A stretch of 64,000 nt of DNA from Rhizobium sp. R634 (GCF_002211305.1 NZ_LOKW01000003.1:186001-250000); one strand, 5' to 3'; positions 43,193 through 51,930 are shown, numbered from the stretch's first letter. Notes: a model not told the origin generated them from the sequence alone. Program-made: numbers and translations.

Positions 43193-44986
43193 ATGCAAAG
43201 TGCAAGCATTGATAGGCAGGCCCCTTCGCAGGAAGAGGTGCAGCAGCAGCTCGAGCGCATTCTTTCGAGCCGGGAGTTTCGCCTTCCCGAACGGGCAAGA
43301 AGATTTCTTGAATTCGTCGTTACGGAAACGCTTGCAGGCCGCCGTGACTACCTGAAAGCCTTTACCATCGCACAGGCCGTTTTCGGCAGGGATGCGAACT
43401 TCGATGCCCAACAGGATCCATGCGTCCGTATCGAAGCAGGCCGGCTGCGACGGGAGCTCGAACATTATTACCTGACAGACGGCAGCGCCGACCGGATCGT
43501 CATCACAATTCCCAAAGGCGGCTACGCGCCCGTCTTCGAAGCGGTCAGGGGCGCCGAACCCATGGACATGCTGCCGCTCGATCAGTCCGATCGGTCGGGA
43601 TCGCCAGGAGATGACGCCGAACGGGCCGAAGTGGCGGAGGATCCGGTCGGCCGGGACAAAATGAACCGGCGCTTGCCGCGGCCGCGATATCGGCTGCTCG
43701 CCGCAGGTGCGGTGATTATCGTCGCCGCGGCGGCCATCCTGTTTCAGCAGATGAGATCGCCGGGCCTGGAACGCGAGACGGCATCGGCAGCCGACCATCG
43801 CCCCACCATCATCGTCGAGCGTTTCGAAAGCGGCTCCGGGGGAAGGCTTGGATCCGACATCTCCCGCGTCATGACCGATGAAATCATCGAAAAGCTGGTC
43901 CGCTTCGACGACATTGTCGTCGTGACCGCGATGCCGCGGAACAAAAACGGCGAAGCTTCGCCGGAAGCGCTTTACGCTCTCCAGGGAAGCGTGAGGCTCG
44001 AGGGCAGCAAGCTGCACTCGACGGCAAGGCTCGTACGGCGGTCGGATGCGGCGGTGATTTGGGCCAGCAATTATGATGCCGACATGACGGTGCAGGGCAC
44101 GCCGAAAACGCAAGCAATCCTTGCCGGCGATATCGCGACTGCGGTCGCGCGCCCGTTCGGCGTCATATTCCAGAGCGATACCGCCACGATCGCCGGCGAG
44201 GCCGATGCTTTCTCATGCATCCTGTCCTACTACAGCTACCGCAGCGAAATGACCGTACAGGCCCAGGCAGTGGCGAAATCCTGCCTGCAGCAGGCCGTGG
44301 AAAAAGCGCCGGCCGATTCGAATATCGTCGCCCTGCTTTCGTTGGTTCATCTCGACGAGTTCCGCTTTTCATACCAGCTTCAGCTGAAATCGACGGCCGC
44401 AACACTCGGCGTCGCAAAGGAGCTTGCCGAACGCGCCGTGCGCCTCGACCCGAAGAATGCGCGCGCTCTTCAGGCGCTGATGCTTGCCCAGTTTTTCAGC
44501 GATGATCCGGCTAGCGCGCTCGTTGCCGGCGCTGCCGCCTATGCCAGCAATCCGAATGATACCGAGGTGGCAGGCGAATATGGCCTGCGCCTGTCGATGT
44601 CGGGAGAGTGGGATAAGGGCTGCACGCTGATTTCGGAGGCCGTCGGCAAGAATGCCGGGCCTCGCGGCTATTACGAGGTCGGGATGGCGCTCTGCGCCTA
44701 CATGCGGGGCGATACGCAGGCCGCGGAACTATGGTCGCGCATGTCGGACCTCAATTACAATCCGATGCATCGCCTGGTCCTGCTCTCCATCCTCGGCGCC
44801 CGTGGGAAAACGCAGGAGGCGGAGGAACAGCTCGATTGGATTAACAGTAAGGCACCCGCATTGATCCCCAACGTCAGGCGCGAAGTGATCAAGCGACTGG
44901 CGCGGGTGGAGGATCAGGAGCGGTTCTTTGCGGGGATGGAGGCCGCCGGGGTGTCGGTGCAGGAGGGTGAAGCGCAGAAGGAGTGA
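43193..44986 (+). CDS. Membrane-anchored winged-helix-like/TolB-like/TPR protein, third paralogue
   Basis: A 597-residue full-length paralogue of the proteins at 30136 and 31128. N-terminal core RRFLEFVVTETLAGRRDYLK, FGRDANFDAQQDPCVRIEAG, RRELEHYY and IPKGGYAPVF; one membrane helix (RLLAAGAVIIVAAAAILF, ~165-182); and a TolB/FlgO-like domain (RPTIIVERFESGSGGRLGSD, VVVVTAMPRNKNGEAS-type and ARLVRRSDAAVIWASNYDAD). The TPR-like C-terminus has EDAFSCILSYYSYRSEMTVQ-type and PNDTEVAGEYGLRLSMSGEW, closely matching the second copy, and ALCAYMRGDTQAAELWSRMS. ATG 43193 has GGGGGAAAC upstream. It diverges from the 155-residue gene. Role unknown; an envelope-sensing one-component regulator is inferred. 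Confidence 0.82.
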   Translation: MQSASIDRQAPSQEEVQQQLERILSSREFRLPERARRFLEFVVTETLAGRRDYLKAFTIAQAVFGRDANFDAQQDPCVRIEAGRLRRELEHYYLTDGSADRIVITIPKGGYAPVFEAVRGAEPMDMLPLDQSDRSGSPGDDAERAEVAEDPVGRDKMNRRLPRPRYRLLAAGAVIIVAAAAILFQQMRSPGLERETASAADHRPTIIVERFESGSGGRLGSDISRVMTDEIIEKLVRFDDIVVVTAMPRNKNGEASPEALYALQGSVRLEGSKLHSTARLVRRSDAAVIWASNYDADMTVQGTPKTQAILAGDIATAVARPFGVIFQSDTATIAGEADAFSCILSYYSYRSEMTVQAQAVAKSCLQQAVEKAPADSNIVALLSLVHLDEFRFSYQLQLKSTAATLGVAKELAERAVRLDPKNARALQALMLAQFFSDDPASALVAGAAAYASNPNDTEVAGEYGLRLSMSGEWDKGCTLISEAVGKNAGPRGYYEVGMALCAYMRGDTQAAELWSRMSDLNYNPMHRLVLLSILGARGKTQEAEEQLDWINSKAPALIPNVRREVIKRLARVEDQERFFAGMEAAGVSVQEGEAQKE

Positions 44987-45139
44987 TGGCGGTGGTGTGG
45001 ATGTGGCCTCGACGTAGGCGCTATCGTCTCGGCGATCCCTACCCTGTGAGAAGAGCTGACCACACTTGCCCTTACGGGATAGCCGTCCCCGGTGGGCGAC
45101 GTCCTGGGCAATCGCCTTTGGTGCTGGGTGGTGAAGCGG

Positions 45140-45379
45140 CTAGAGTCTTTTCTTCGCGAATGCTCTGCCCGAAGCAGACTTTAGATACTTCTCGAAAGCC
45201 AAGGCCTGCGCTTCGTCCGAGAAAGCGATATAGGTCTTGAGAGACCAAGGGAGATATTTCGAAGTGTGAGAAACCTCTCCGGCATTGTGTTTTGCCAGGC
45301 GCGACTTCAGGTCGCTGGTGACGCCGACGTAATAGCGATCCGGAAATTCGGCGCTCTGGAGAATGTAGACGTATTTCAT
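45140..45379 (-). CDS. GIY-YIG nuclease superfamily protein
   Basis: A 79-residue stand-alone GIY-YIG domain. It carries KYVYILQSAEFPDRYYVGVT (the GIY and YIG-like strands are YVYIL and YYVGV), SDLKSRLAKHNAGEVSHTSK, and the helix QALAFEKYLKSASGRAFAKK with the metal-binding Glu (FEKYLKS). This is the YhbQ/UPF0213-like short type, common in rhizobia in many copies and often near tRNAs or mobile DNA. It lies about 120 bases from tRNA-Ala, with a strong imperfect inverted repeat between. Nuclease activity is inferred from the intact motifs. No clear Shine-Dalgarno before ATG 45379. Confidence 0.85.
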   Translation of the reverse strand: MKYVYILQSAEFPDRYYVGVTSDLKSRLAKHNAGEVSHTSKYLPWSLKTYIAFSDEAQALAFEKYLKSASGRAFAKKRL

Positions 45380-45395
45380 GGAAGGATCATAGCCC

Positions 45396-45499
45396 GCCTA
45401 CGTTGCTTCGCAACTTCGGCGCGGCAGCCTCCGCTTTCTTCTCGACTTCGTCGCGTCAAGCCTTCCGGCTTGCCGAGCCGAAGCTCGAAGAGCGTAGGC
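45396..45499. repeat. ~104-base nested imperfect inverted repeat between GIY-YIG gene and tRNA-Ala
   Basis: The outer arms GCCTACG...ACTTCGGC (45396-45420) and GCCGAAGC...CGTAGGC (45477-45499) are reverse complements with a few mismatches. A central perfect hairpin CAAGCC TTCC GGCTTG occupies 45457-45472. The whole stretch ends one base before the tRNA 3' CCA. It could be the tRNA's 3' processing or terminator structure or a miniature mobile element. Confidence 0.55.
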
Positions 45500-45575
<76 letters not shown>

Positions 45576-45724
45576 ATCAAGGGTGGTCCGGCGTGAGCCG
45601 GTCCTGGGATACTCCGGAGGGCGTTTCCTCTGGAGTGGCGGCTTATTACTTGCGGTTTTCGCAGATGGCAAGCCTAAAAAATCGGCCCGGGAGATTTTTT
45701 ATCGTCCGGGCCGAAATGCGGTCG

Positions 45725-46105
45725 TCAGACTTCGTCTTCGTCGCCGGTCACGCCGATGATGTCGCTCATGTCGTCGTCATCGTCGTCTTCGTCGGCTTCA
45801 AGGAAGGTGTCGTCGTCATCGCCTTCGATTTCGACATCGTCGTCGCCCATATCGGGGATATCGTCGCCGCCCGCGCCGTCATCAGCATCTTCCAGCGAAA
45901 CCAGTTCGACTTCGGTGTTTTCGGTATCGACTTCCGCTACCTCGTCTTCCTCGGCAACGTCGGCGGCTGCCGAGGTTTCCTCGAAGAAGGAGAGAGGATA
46001 GGACTTGCCGGTATAAGGGGAGACGATCGGATCCCGGTTCAGATCGTAGAATTTCTTGCCGGTTTCCGGATCGGTACGCTTGGTTCCAAGTTCCGCTTTC
46101 GCCAC
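45725..46105 (-). CDS. TIGR02300 family protein (FYDLN acid domain)
   Basis: A 126-residue acidic protein restricted largely to alphaproteobacteria. The N-terminus has the defining LGTKRTDPETGKKFYDLNRD (~5-24, FYDLN) and IVSPYTGKSYPLSFFEE, a small zinc-ribbon-like region without cysteines. The C-terminal ~75 residues are almost all Asp/Glu/Val (for example DDDVEIEGDDDDTFLEADED). GTG 46105 is chosen: GAGG lies 7 bases upstream and the family starts with AKAELGTK. The function is unknown. In related genomes this gene sits divergent from aroA upstream of cmk. Confidence 0.88.
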   Translation of the reverse strand: MAKAELGTKRTDPETGKKFYDLNRDPIVSPYTGKSYPLSFFEETSAAADVAEEDEVAEVDTENTEVELVSLEDADDGAGGDDIPDMGDDDVEIEGDDDDTFLEADEDDDDDDMSDIIGVTGDEDEV

Positions 46106-46526
46106 TATAAGCCTCGTGAGAATGGCCGAATGCAAGATTCGGCAAATGCCGTTCAAGCCGGCTTTCCATCGGAATTTATAAGCCGGTCCCCTTAATCGCT
46201 GCGGCTTCCCATGTCAAAGCCAAACTTTATCATCGGCGCCGCAGGCTTTTATCGCGCCGGCGGATGACCGGCCGCAACGTCTATGGTAACCAGCCGCGGC
46301 GGCCGCGGAAGCGGGCGAAGATTATCGCCGAAAAGGACGAGGCAGCGAAGGGAATGCTACGCGTTTACAGAGGATTACGCCAAGCACATCTCCGCGCCGA
46401 GGCCCGCCGCCGCCCGTAAATTCGCCCCTCTTGCGGGCGGCATATGCATTGCCGGCGAAAATCGGCCCGCATATGCTCGAAACGAAGATCGTTCGCCGAA
46501 ACGGCCCCTGCCCCAGGATTGACCGC
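46106..46526. other. 421-base region upstream of cmk where aroA would be expected
   Basis: No full gene is present. In relatives I recall (S. meliloti, Brucella, Agrobacterium) an EPSP synthase gene (aroA, ~1.35 kb) fills this space. Here only a short frame remains (46283-46522). The rest is GC-rich with no obvious terminator; promoters for the TIGR02300 gene and cmk must lie within it. Confidence 0.45.
46283..46522 (+). pseudogene. Possible aroA remnant (79-codon frame)
   Basis: A 79-codon frame whose middle reads [20 protein letters not shown]. This resembles the start of EPSP synthases (R/K-P-A-x-A-R-x-x-x-x-L-x-G-x-I-x-I-x-G-D/E), but the diagnostic GDKSISHR that should follow is missing and the sequence ends [13 protein letters not shown] with a stop 4 bases before cmk. 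I read it as an internal deletion that removed nearly all of aroA. The resemblance was judged from memory of the family, so confidence is low; it could be an unrelated spurious frame. Confidence 0.3.
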
Positions 46527-47174
46527 ATGACGCCCAAGACTTTCACTATCGCCATCGACGGACCGGCGGCGGCCGGCAAGGGAACGCTGTCGCGCCGCAT
46601 CGCCGAGCAATACAGCTTCCATCATCTCGATACCGGCCTGACCTATCGCGCCACGGCCAAGGCGCTGCTCGATGCCGGCCTGCCGCTTGACGACGAGGCG
46701 GTGGCCGAAAAGATCGCGCGGGAGGTTGAATTGGCCGGCCTGGATCGCGATATGCTTTCCAAGCACGAGATCGGCGAAGCCGCCTCGAAGATCGCCGTCA
46801 TGCCGGCGGTGCGGCGGGCGCTGGTCGAAGCGCAGCGCCGTTTTGCGGCAAGGACGCCGGGAACGGTGCTCGACGGGCGCGATATCGGCACGGTGGTATG
46901 CCCGGATGCGCCGGTGAAACTCTATGTGACGGCATCGCCGGAGGTGCGCGCGAAACGCCGCTACGACGAGATTCTCGGCAAGGGGGCGACGGCGGATTTC
47001 GATGCGATCTTCGAGGACGTCAGGCGACGCGACGAACGCGACATGGGACGGGCCGACAGCCCTTTGAAACCAGCGGTCGATGCGCACTTGCTTGATACGT
47101 CGGAAATGAGTATAGAGGCCGCGTTTCAAGCTGCGCAATCGATCATCGATGCGGTCTTGAGCCGAAATGCCTAA
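46527..47174 (+). CDS. cmk: Cytidylate kinase
   Basis: CMP kinase phosphorylates CMP and dCMP with ATP in pyrimidine salvage. The 215-residue protein begins [20 protein letters not shown] with the P-loop GPAAAGKGT (~10-18). It continues [40 protein letters not shown] (the DGRDIGT CMP-binding motif, ~110-116), [19 protein letters not shown] and [24 protein letters not shown] lid residues. ATG 46527 has CAGGA upstream; nearby frames upstream are not family-like. It precedes rpsA, the conserved partner. Confidence 0.95.
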   Translation: MTPKTFTIAIDGPAAAGKGTLSRRIAEQYSFHHLDTGLTYRATAKALLDAGLPLDDEAVAEKIAREVELAGLDRDMLSKHEIGEAASKIAVMPAVRRALVEAQRRFAARTPGTVLDGRDIGTVVCPDAPVKLYVTASPEVRAKRRYDEILGKGATADFDAIFEDVRRRDERDMGRADSPLKPAVDAHLLDTSEMSIEAAFQAAQSIIDAVLSRNA

Positions 47175-47350
47175 ATTCAAGCGATTTTGCGTGCCAAGAG
47201 CCACACGTCGCTTTTAAGACAGCAGCCTGAAATTCCGTCCAAGCGCCGGATTGCCTTCGTGAAAGAGGGCGGACTGGGTTCAGGCCCGTTCAACGCAAAC
47301 CAACCGGCGCATACGTGTCCGCTCCAGTTTCAGGACACGCAGGAGATTTT

Positions 47351-49054
47351 ATGTCAGTAGCTACCCCCTCCCGCGAGGATTTCGCGGCTCTTCTCGAAGA
47401 GTCCTTTGCCAAGAACGACCTGGCCGAAGGCTATGTCACCAAGGGCATCGTCACCGGCATCGAGAAGGACGTCGCCGTTGTCGACGTCGGCCTCAAGGTT
47501 GAAGGCCGCATCGCGCTCAAGGAATTCGGCGCGCGCGCCAAGGACGGTTCGCTGAAGGTCGGCGATGAAGTCGAAGTCTATGTCGAGCGCATCGAAAACG
47601 CGCTTGGCGAAGCCGTTCTGTCGCGCGAGAAGGCTCGCCGCGAAGAAAGCTGGATCAAGCTCGAAGCCAAGTTCGAAGCCGGCGAGCGCGTCGAAGGCGT
47701 GATCTTCAACCAGGTCAAGGGCGGCTTCACGGTCGACCTCGACGGCGCGATCGCCTTCCTGCCGCGTTCGCAGGTCGATATCCGCCCGATCCGCGACGTC
47801 ACTCCGCTCATGCACAACCCGCAGCCCTTCGAAATCCTCAAGATGGACAAGCGCCGCGGCAACATCGTGGTTTCGCGCCGTACGGTTCTGGAAGAATCTC
47901 GTGCCGAGCAGCGTTCTGAAATCGTTCAGAACCTCGAAGAAGGCCAGGTTGTCGACGGCGTCGTCAAGAACATCACCGATTACGGTGCGTTCGTCGACCT
48001 CGGCGGCATCGACGGCCTGCTGCACGTCACCGACATGGCATGGCGCCGTGTGAACCATCCGTCGGAAATCCTGAACATCGGCCAGCAGGTCAAGGTTCAG
48101 ATCATCCGCATCAACCAGGAAACCCACCGCATCTCACTCGGCATGAAGCAGCTCGAGAGCGATCCGTGGGATGGCATCCAGGCCAAGTATCCGGAAGGCA
48201 AGAAGATCTCCGGTACCGTCACGAATATCACCGACTACGGTGCGTTCGTCGAGCTGGAGCCGGGCATCGAAGGCCTGATCCACATCTCGGAAATGTCCTG
48301 GACCAAGAAGAACGTTCACCCCGGCAAGATCCTGTCCACGAGCCAGGAAGTCGAAGTCGTCGTTCTCGAAGTCGATCCGTCCAAGCGCCGTATTTCGCTC
48401 GGCCTCAAGCAGACGCTGGAAAACCCGTGGGCAGCATTCGCCCGCAGCCATCCGGCCGGCACTGAAGTCGAAGGCGAAGTCAAGAACAAGACCGAATTCG
48501 GCCTGTTCATCGGCCTCGACGGCGATGTCGACGGCATGGTGCACCTCTCCGACCTCGACTGGAACCGTCCGGGCGAACAGGTCATCGAGGAGTTCAACAA
48601 GGGTGACGTCGTCAAGGCCGTCGTTCTCGACGTCGATGTCGAGAAGGAGCGTATCTCGCTCGGCATCAAGCAGCTCGGCAAGGACTCTGTCGGTGAAGCT
48701 GCTGCTTCCGGCGACCTGCGCAAGAATGCAGTCGTTTCGTGCGAAGTCATCGCGATCAACGACGGCGGCATCGAAGTGAAGCTCGTCAACCACGAGGACA
48801 TCACTTCCTTCATCCGTCGCGCCGACCTCGCCCGCGACCGCGACGAGCAGCGTCCTGAGCGCTTCTCGGTCGGCCAGGTCGTCGACGCCCGCGTCACCAA
48901 CTTCTCCAAGAAGGACCGCAAGATCATGCTGTCCATCAAGGCTCTGGAGATTGCGGAAGAGAAGGAAGCCGTCGCTCAGTTCGGTTCGTCCGACTCCGGC
49001 GCTTCGCTCGGCGACATTCTCGGCGCGGCTCTGAAGAATCGCGGCGGCGAATAA
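47351..49054 (+). CDS. rpsA: 30S ribosomal protein S1
   Basis: S1 recruits mRNA to the 30S subunit. The 567-residue protein carries six S1 repeats at about residues 28-97 (GIVTGIEKDVAVVDVGLKVE), 113-180 (GVIFNQVKGGFTVDLDGAIA), 200-268 (GVVKNITDYGAFVDLGGIDG), 285-355 (GTVTNITDYGAFVELEPGIE), 372-442 (GEVKNKTEFGLFIGLDGDVD) and 459-528 (CEVIAINDGGIEVKLVNHED). Six repeats is the proteobacterial S1. ATG 47351 with AGGAGA. In E. coli S1 binds its own leader to repress itself; the ~175-base cmk-rpsA gap leaves room for that here. Confidence 0.97.
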   Translation: MSVATPSREDFAALLEESFAKNDLAEGYVTKGIVTGIEKDVAVVDVGLKVEGRIALKEFGARAKDGSLKVGDEVEVYVERIENALGEAVLSREKARREESWIKLEAKFEAGERVEGVIFNQVKGGFTVDLDGAIAFLPRSQVDIRPIRDVTPLMHNPQPFEILKMDKRRGNIVVSRRTVLEESRAEQRSEIVQNLEEGQVVDGVVKNITDYGAFVDLGGIDGLLHVTDMAWRRVNHPSEILNIGQQVKVQIIRINQETHRISLGMKQLESDPWDGIQAKYPEGKKISGTVTNITDYGAFVELEPGIEGLIHISEMSWTKKNVHPGKILSTSQEVEVVVLEVDPSKRRISLGLKQTLENPWAAFARSHPAGTEVEGEVKNKTEFGLFIGLDGDVDGMVHLSDLDWNRPGEQVIEEFNKGDVVKAVVLDVDVEKERISLGIKQLGKDSVGEAAASGDLRKNAVVSCEVIAINDGGIEVKLVNHEDITSFIRRADLARDRDEQRPERFSVGQVVDARVTNFSKKDRKIMLSIKALEIAEEKEAVAQFGSSDSGASLGDILGAALKNRGGE

Positions 49055-49077
49055 GCCTCGCATCTGCCTTTGAATTG

Positions 49078-49115
49078 AAGAACCCGCCGGAGCGATCCGG
49101 CGGGTTCTTTGTTTT
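49078..49115 (+). terminator. rpsA intrinsic terminator
   Basis: AAGAACCCGCCGGA (49078-49091), loop GCGA, TCCGGCGGGTTCTT (49096-49109), then TGTTTTC: a perfect 14-bp stem 23 bases after the rpsA stop. Confidence 0.92.
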
Positions 49116-49131
49116 CAAGCAATGAAACCTG

Positions 49132-50670
49132 CTATTCCCAGCCGACCATGCGCTGATAGAGCGCGTAGACGGGATCGGCGGCCGCGCCGGCGGAATGCGG
49201 CGTCGGATCGGAATCGACCATTCTCGGCGTCCTGCGTGCCGGTTGAGCCTCGGTCTCCTCGCCATCGGCCTCGGCATCCTCGCCGCCGCCCTGCGCCTGC
49301 TGCTCATCCTCGGGAGCATCGCCGTGGTGGTGCTGATGCTGGTGATGCGTTTCGCCGGCCGTCTCGTTTTCCGGCGTATCCTTGGCGAATTGATAGGGCA
49401 GCTGGGCATAGGGCAGGCCATCCGGCATTCTTGCCTGCAGCGGCAGATAGGAAGCCTCGGCCGGCGCCGGCATCGGCAGCGATTCGGGCTGCGCGGCGAT
49501 GTCTTTCGGCTGGCGGGCTGCCGCTATCTCCAAATCCATCTGCGGCGGGCGAAGTACGGCGGACTGGCGCGTATCGGGCGTGGCGAATTCGGCCGGCTGC
49601 CTCGTCAAGGTCTCGGTGGCATCGCTGATGACGGCTTCATCGAGAATCGCGTCGATCTCCACGGCCGCCTCGACGGGGCCATCTTCCACCACGGGTTCGA
49701 TATCCTGCTCGCGGATGATGGTGGCGATCATCTCGGCGACCTCTTCGGTCATCGAGGCGACGATTCCCGCCCAATTCCTCGGAATGACGGGATCGAGCTT
49801 TTCCGACGCCGCGCGAGGCTGGGCGGGAAGTGCCTCCGTCGTTTCCGGCGCGTCATCGGCCGCGGCAGTCTCCGCCGGCAAGGGTTGGCTTGCTTCGTTC
49901 TCCTGCGCTGGGGATTTTTCCGGGGCAACGTCCCTTGCCGCCGCCGGAGCGGACTGAGCCCGGCTTTCCGTCTGCGGCGTTTCCGGATCGGCAGCTTCCG
50001 CGGCTTCGGCAATGACCGCTTCTTCGGCAGTCGCGCGTGGTTCGGTCTCGGTCAGTAGATCAGCCGGCACCGGCGCCTTTTCTGCGGGCTGGCGCATGAC
50101 GGCCGGCAAACTGTTCTCGTGCAGCTGTATTTCAGGACGGGCTTCGGCGCGCATCGGCGAAGCGTCGTTCTGGCCGTAGGAGCGCAGAACAGCACGGGCG
50201 GCGAGATCGCGATCCTTGTAGCGGACGATTTCGAGATAGGCGATGATCCGGGCGGCTTCCGGCCCTGTCGGGTTCTTCAGCGCTTCGGCAATCAGCCGGA
50301 GCGGCAGGCTGTGGCCCTGCGCGGTCAGCTGGCGCTCGACCTCGTCGATCTTGGCCGCCGGCAGCCGCCGTATGGCGTCGGCAAGCCGGGAAGCAAAAGC
50401 AAGATTGGTCTCATCCTCGCTGCGACCCAGCGAAATCGAGCGACCGGCCGCATCGATGACATCGAACAGAGCCTCGACCATGCGCTCGCGCGCGGCGAGA
50501 AGCAGGATATTGAGCTTGCCGGCGATGGCGGAATTGAGGTCCGTGGCTTCAACGGCGTTGACGGGCGCGGGCGCGATCACCGACCGGCCGAGACCGCCCG
50601 CGACGACTGCCGCAGTCTGACCTTGGGACGAAAAGCTTGCATTGGACGCTGCACGAACGGGAGACAACAT
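49132..50670 (-). CDS. Large low-complexity acidic hypothetical protein
   Basis: A 512-residue protein of unrecognised family. The first ~170 residues look globular and helical (AGKLNILLLAARERMVEALF, AAGRSISLGRSEDETNLAFA, LPLRLIAEALKNPTGPEAAR). Residues ~180-400 are a Glu/Ala/Pro-rich disordered stretch. The C-terminus has a histidine cluster (ETHHQHQHHHGDAPE, ~450) that could bind divalent metal, an acidic tract, and a conserved-looking tail DPVYALYQRMVGWE. ATG 50670. No signal peptide or membrane helix is apparent. It is the only gene in a long minus-strand stretch and follows the rpsA terminator convergently. Probably a conserved rhizobial protein; function unknown. Confidence 0.65.
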   Translation of the reverse strand: MLSPVRAASNASFSSQGQTAAVVAGGLGRSVIAPAPVNAVEATDLNSAIAGKLNILLLAARERMVEALFDVIDAAGRSISLGRSEDETNLAFASRLADAIRRLPAAKIDEVERQLTAQGHSLPLRLIAEALKNPTGPEAARIIAYLEIVRYKDRDLAARAVLRSYGQNDASPMRAEARPEIQLHENSLPAVMRQPAEKAPVPADLLTETEPRATAEEAVIAEAAEAADPETPQTESRAQSAPAAARDVAPEKSPAQENEASQPLPAETAAADDAPETTEALPAQPRAASEKLDPVIPRNWAGIVASMTEEVAEMIATIIREQDIEPVVEDGPVEAAVEIDAILDEAVISDATETLTRQPAEFATPDTRQSAVLRPPQMDLEIAAARQPKDIAAQPESLPMPAPAEASYLPLQARMPDGLPYAQLPYQFAKDTPENETAGETHHQHQHHHGDAPEDEQQAQGGGEDAEADGEETEAQPARRTPRMVDSDPTPHSAGAAADPVYALYQRMVGWE

Positions 50671-50891
50671 GGCATGCCCTTTCGTAAAGTGACGATGAAA
50701 GCAGGCTCTATGAAAGGACCGCGCTCATCCGGCCCCTTGCATTCCAGCAGATCCTCCCGTCCGCATGACGCAATTCCGGCGTCATCGAATGCATAAAAAT
50801 TAACGTGAATTTTAATAAAGAGATCTTAACGAAACGCTAACGGCCGCGGACAGCCATCCGCGGCGATCGTCAGAACGCAAAGGCCATTCGT

Positions 50892-51518
50892 TCAGCTGTG
50901 CGCGAAGATATCGGCCTCTTCCCAGCCGAGCAGGTCGAGCTTGGCGCGGGTCGGCAAGAATGCGAAGCAGGCCGTGGCATGGTCGAAACGGCCGTCGCGG
51001 ATCAGCCGTTCGGTCAGCTTGTCGCGCAGGGCATGCAGATAAAGCACGTCGGAAGCGGCGTATTCGAGCTGCGCCGGCGACAGCGTCTCGGCCGCCCAAT
51101 CGGAAGATTGCTGCGCCTTGGAGATATCGACCTCGAGCATCTCCTTGAGATTGTCCTTCAGCCCGTGGCGATCCGTATAGGTCCGGCAGAGCCGCGAAGC
51201 GATCTTGGTGCAGAAGACCGGCGTAGTCGTGACGCCGAAGGTGTGGAAGAGCACGGCAATATCGAAGCGGCCGTAATGGAAGATCTTCTGATGAGTGGGA
51301 TCTTCGAGCAAAGCGACGAGATTGGGGGCCTCTTTCTGGCCGGCGGCGATGCGGATGACGTCGGCGGTGCCGTCACCCGGCGACAGCTGGACGACGCAGA
51401 GCCGGTCGCGGCGCGGCACCAGGCCAAGCGTTTCGGTATCGATCGCGATCGCGCCGGTATAGCGGGCGGCATCGGCCGCGGAAATATCGCCTTCGTGATA
51501 ACGTATGGTGGCCGCCAT
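50892..51518 (-). CDS. nrnC: Nano-RNase C (NrnC), DEDDy 3'-5' exoribonuclease
   Basis: NrnC degrades 2-5-mer RNA oligonucleotides and replaces Orn in many alphaproteobacteria. The 208-residue protein has the three DEDD exonuclease motifs: I AIAIDTETLGLVPRRDRLCV (DxE, ~25-29), II KIFHYGRFDIAVLFHTFGV (Asp ~85) and III LSPAQLEYAASDVLYLHALR (DEDDy Tyr and Asp, ~151-155). The compact size, without an RNase D HRDC domain, marks it as NrnC rather than RNase D. ATG 51518. A dispersed-repeat region lies upstream. Confidence 0.9.
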   Translation of the reverse strand: MAATIRYHEGDISAADAARYTGAIAIDTETLGLVPRRDRLCVVQLSPGDGTADVIRIAAGQKEAPNLVALLEDPTHQKIFHYGRFDIAVLFHTFGVTTTPVFCTKIASRLCRTYTDRHGLKDNLKEMLEVDISKAQQSSDWAAETLSPAQLEYAASDVLYLHALRDKLTERLIRDGRFDHATACFAFLPTRAKLDLLGWEEADIFAHS

Positions 51519-51539
51519 GGGACTGTCTTTCGTTCGAAT

Positions 51540-51665
51540 GCCTACCTACAGCGCCGCCTCTTTTCAGAGGCGTAAAGGACGCTGCAGCGCTTTGAATTGC
51601 TGCACAATTCCATCCCTAAACCGCTTCCGATTAGAGATAATCATGCAGTAGCGCTATAGCGCAAA
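51540..51665. repeat. Dispersed rhizobial intergenic hairpins upstream of nrnC
   Basis: CTACAGCG around 51545 and CGCTGCAG around 51579 flank an inner hairpin GCCTC TTTTC AGAGGC. It is followed by an AT-rich piece (AATTGCTGCACAATTCC, ATAATCATGCAGTAGCGC). Similar sequences recur between rhizobial genes in my memory. No coding potential. Confidence 0.4.
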
Positions 51666-51720
51666 GGCGCACATTGCGAAACCGCTTTCCCTTCGGGGGC
51701 GCCCGGCAGGCCGCGTGCCG

Positions 51721-51930
51721 TCAATAATGCGGCGGGCGGGTGATCGCGGGCGCTTCCAGCGACTGTTCCTCGAGCGACAGGAAACGTTCGGTCAGCCGGT
51801 CGAGCTTGGTGCGCATCTGCTCCACGATCTTCCATTGCTCGGCAAGCTGATCGGACAGTTCCTCGATCGTCTTTGCCTGATGGGCCAGCATTTCCTCCAG
51901 CCGGGTGATGCGGTTCGTCTCGTCGGACAT
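51721..51930 (-). CDS. slyX: SlyX family protein
   Basis: A 69-residue SlyX homologue, a short coiled-coil family of unknown role, encoded in E. coli next to slyD. The sequence SDETNRITRLEEMLAHQAKT, IEELSDQLAEQWKIVEQMRT and KLDRLTERFLSLEEQSLEAP forms one continuous helix with heptads. It ends in the family's APxxxxPPHY tail (ITRPPHY). ATG 51930 has AGGAGGAT upstream; a longer frame upstream has no family similarity. Confidence 0.88.
   Translation of the reverse strand: MSDETNRITRLEEMLAHQAKTIEELSDQLAEQWKIVEQMRTKLDRLTERFLSLEEQSLEAPAITRPPHY

Noticed and set aside
30136..44986. Adenylate cyclase catalytic activity for the three paralogues
   Set aside because: Such proteins are often labelled so, but no class III cyclase metal or transition-state residues are visible; the similarity is only to the accessory TolB-like and TPR parts.
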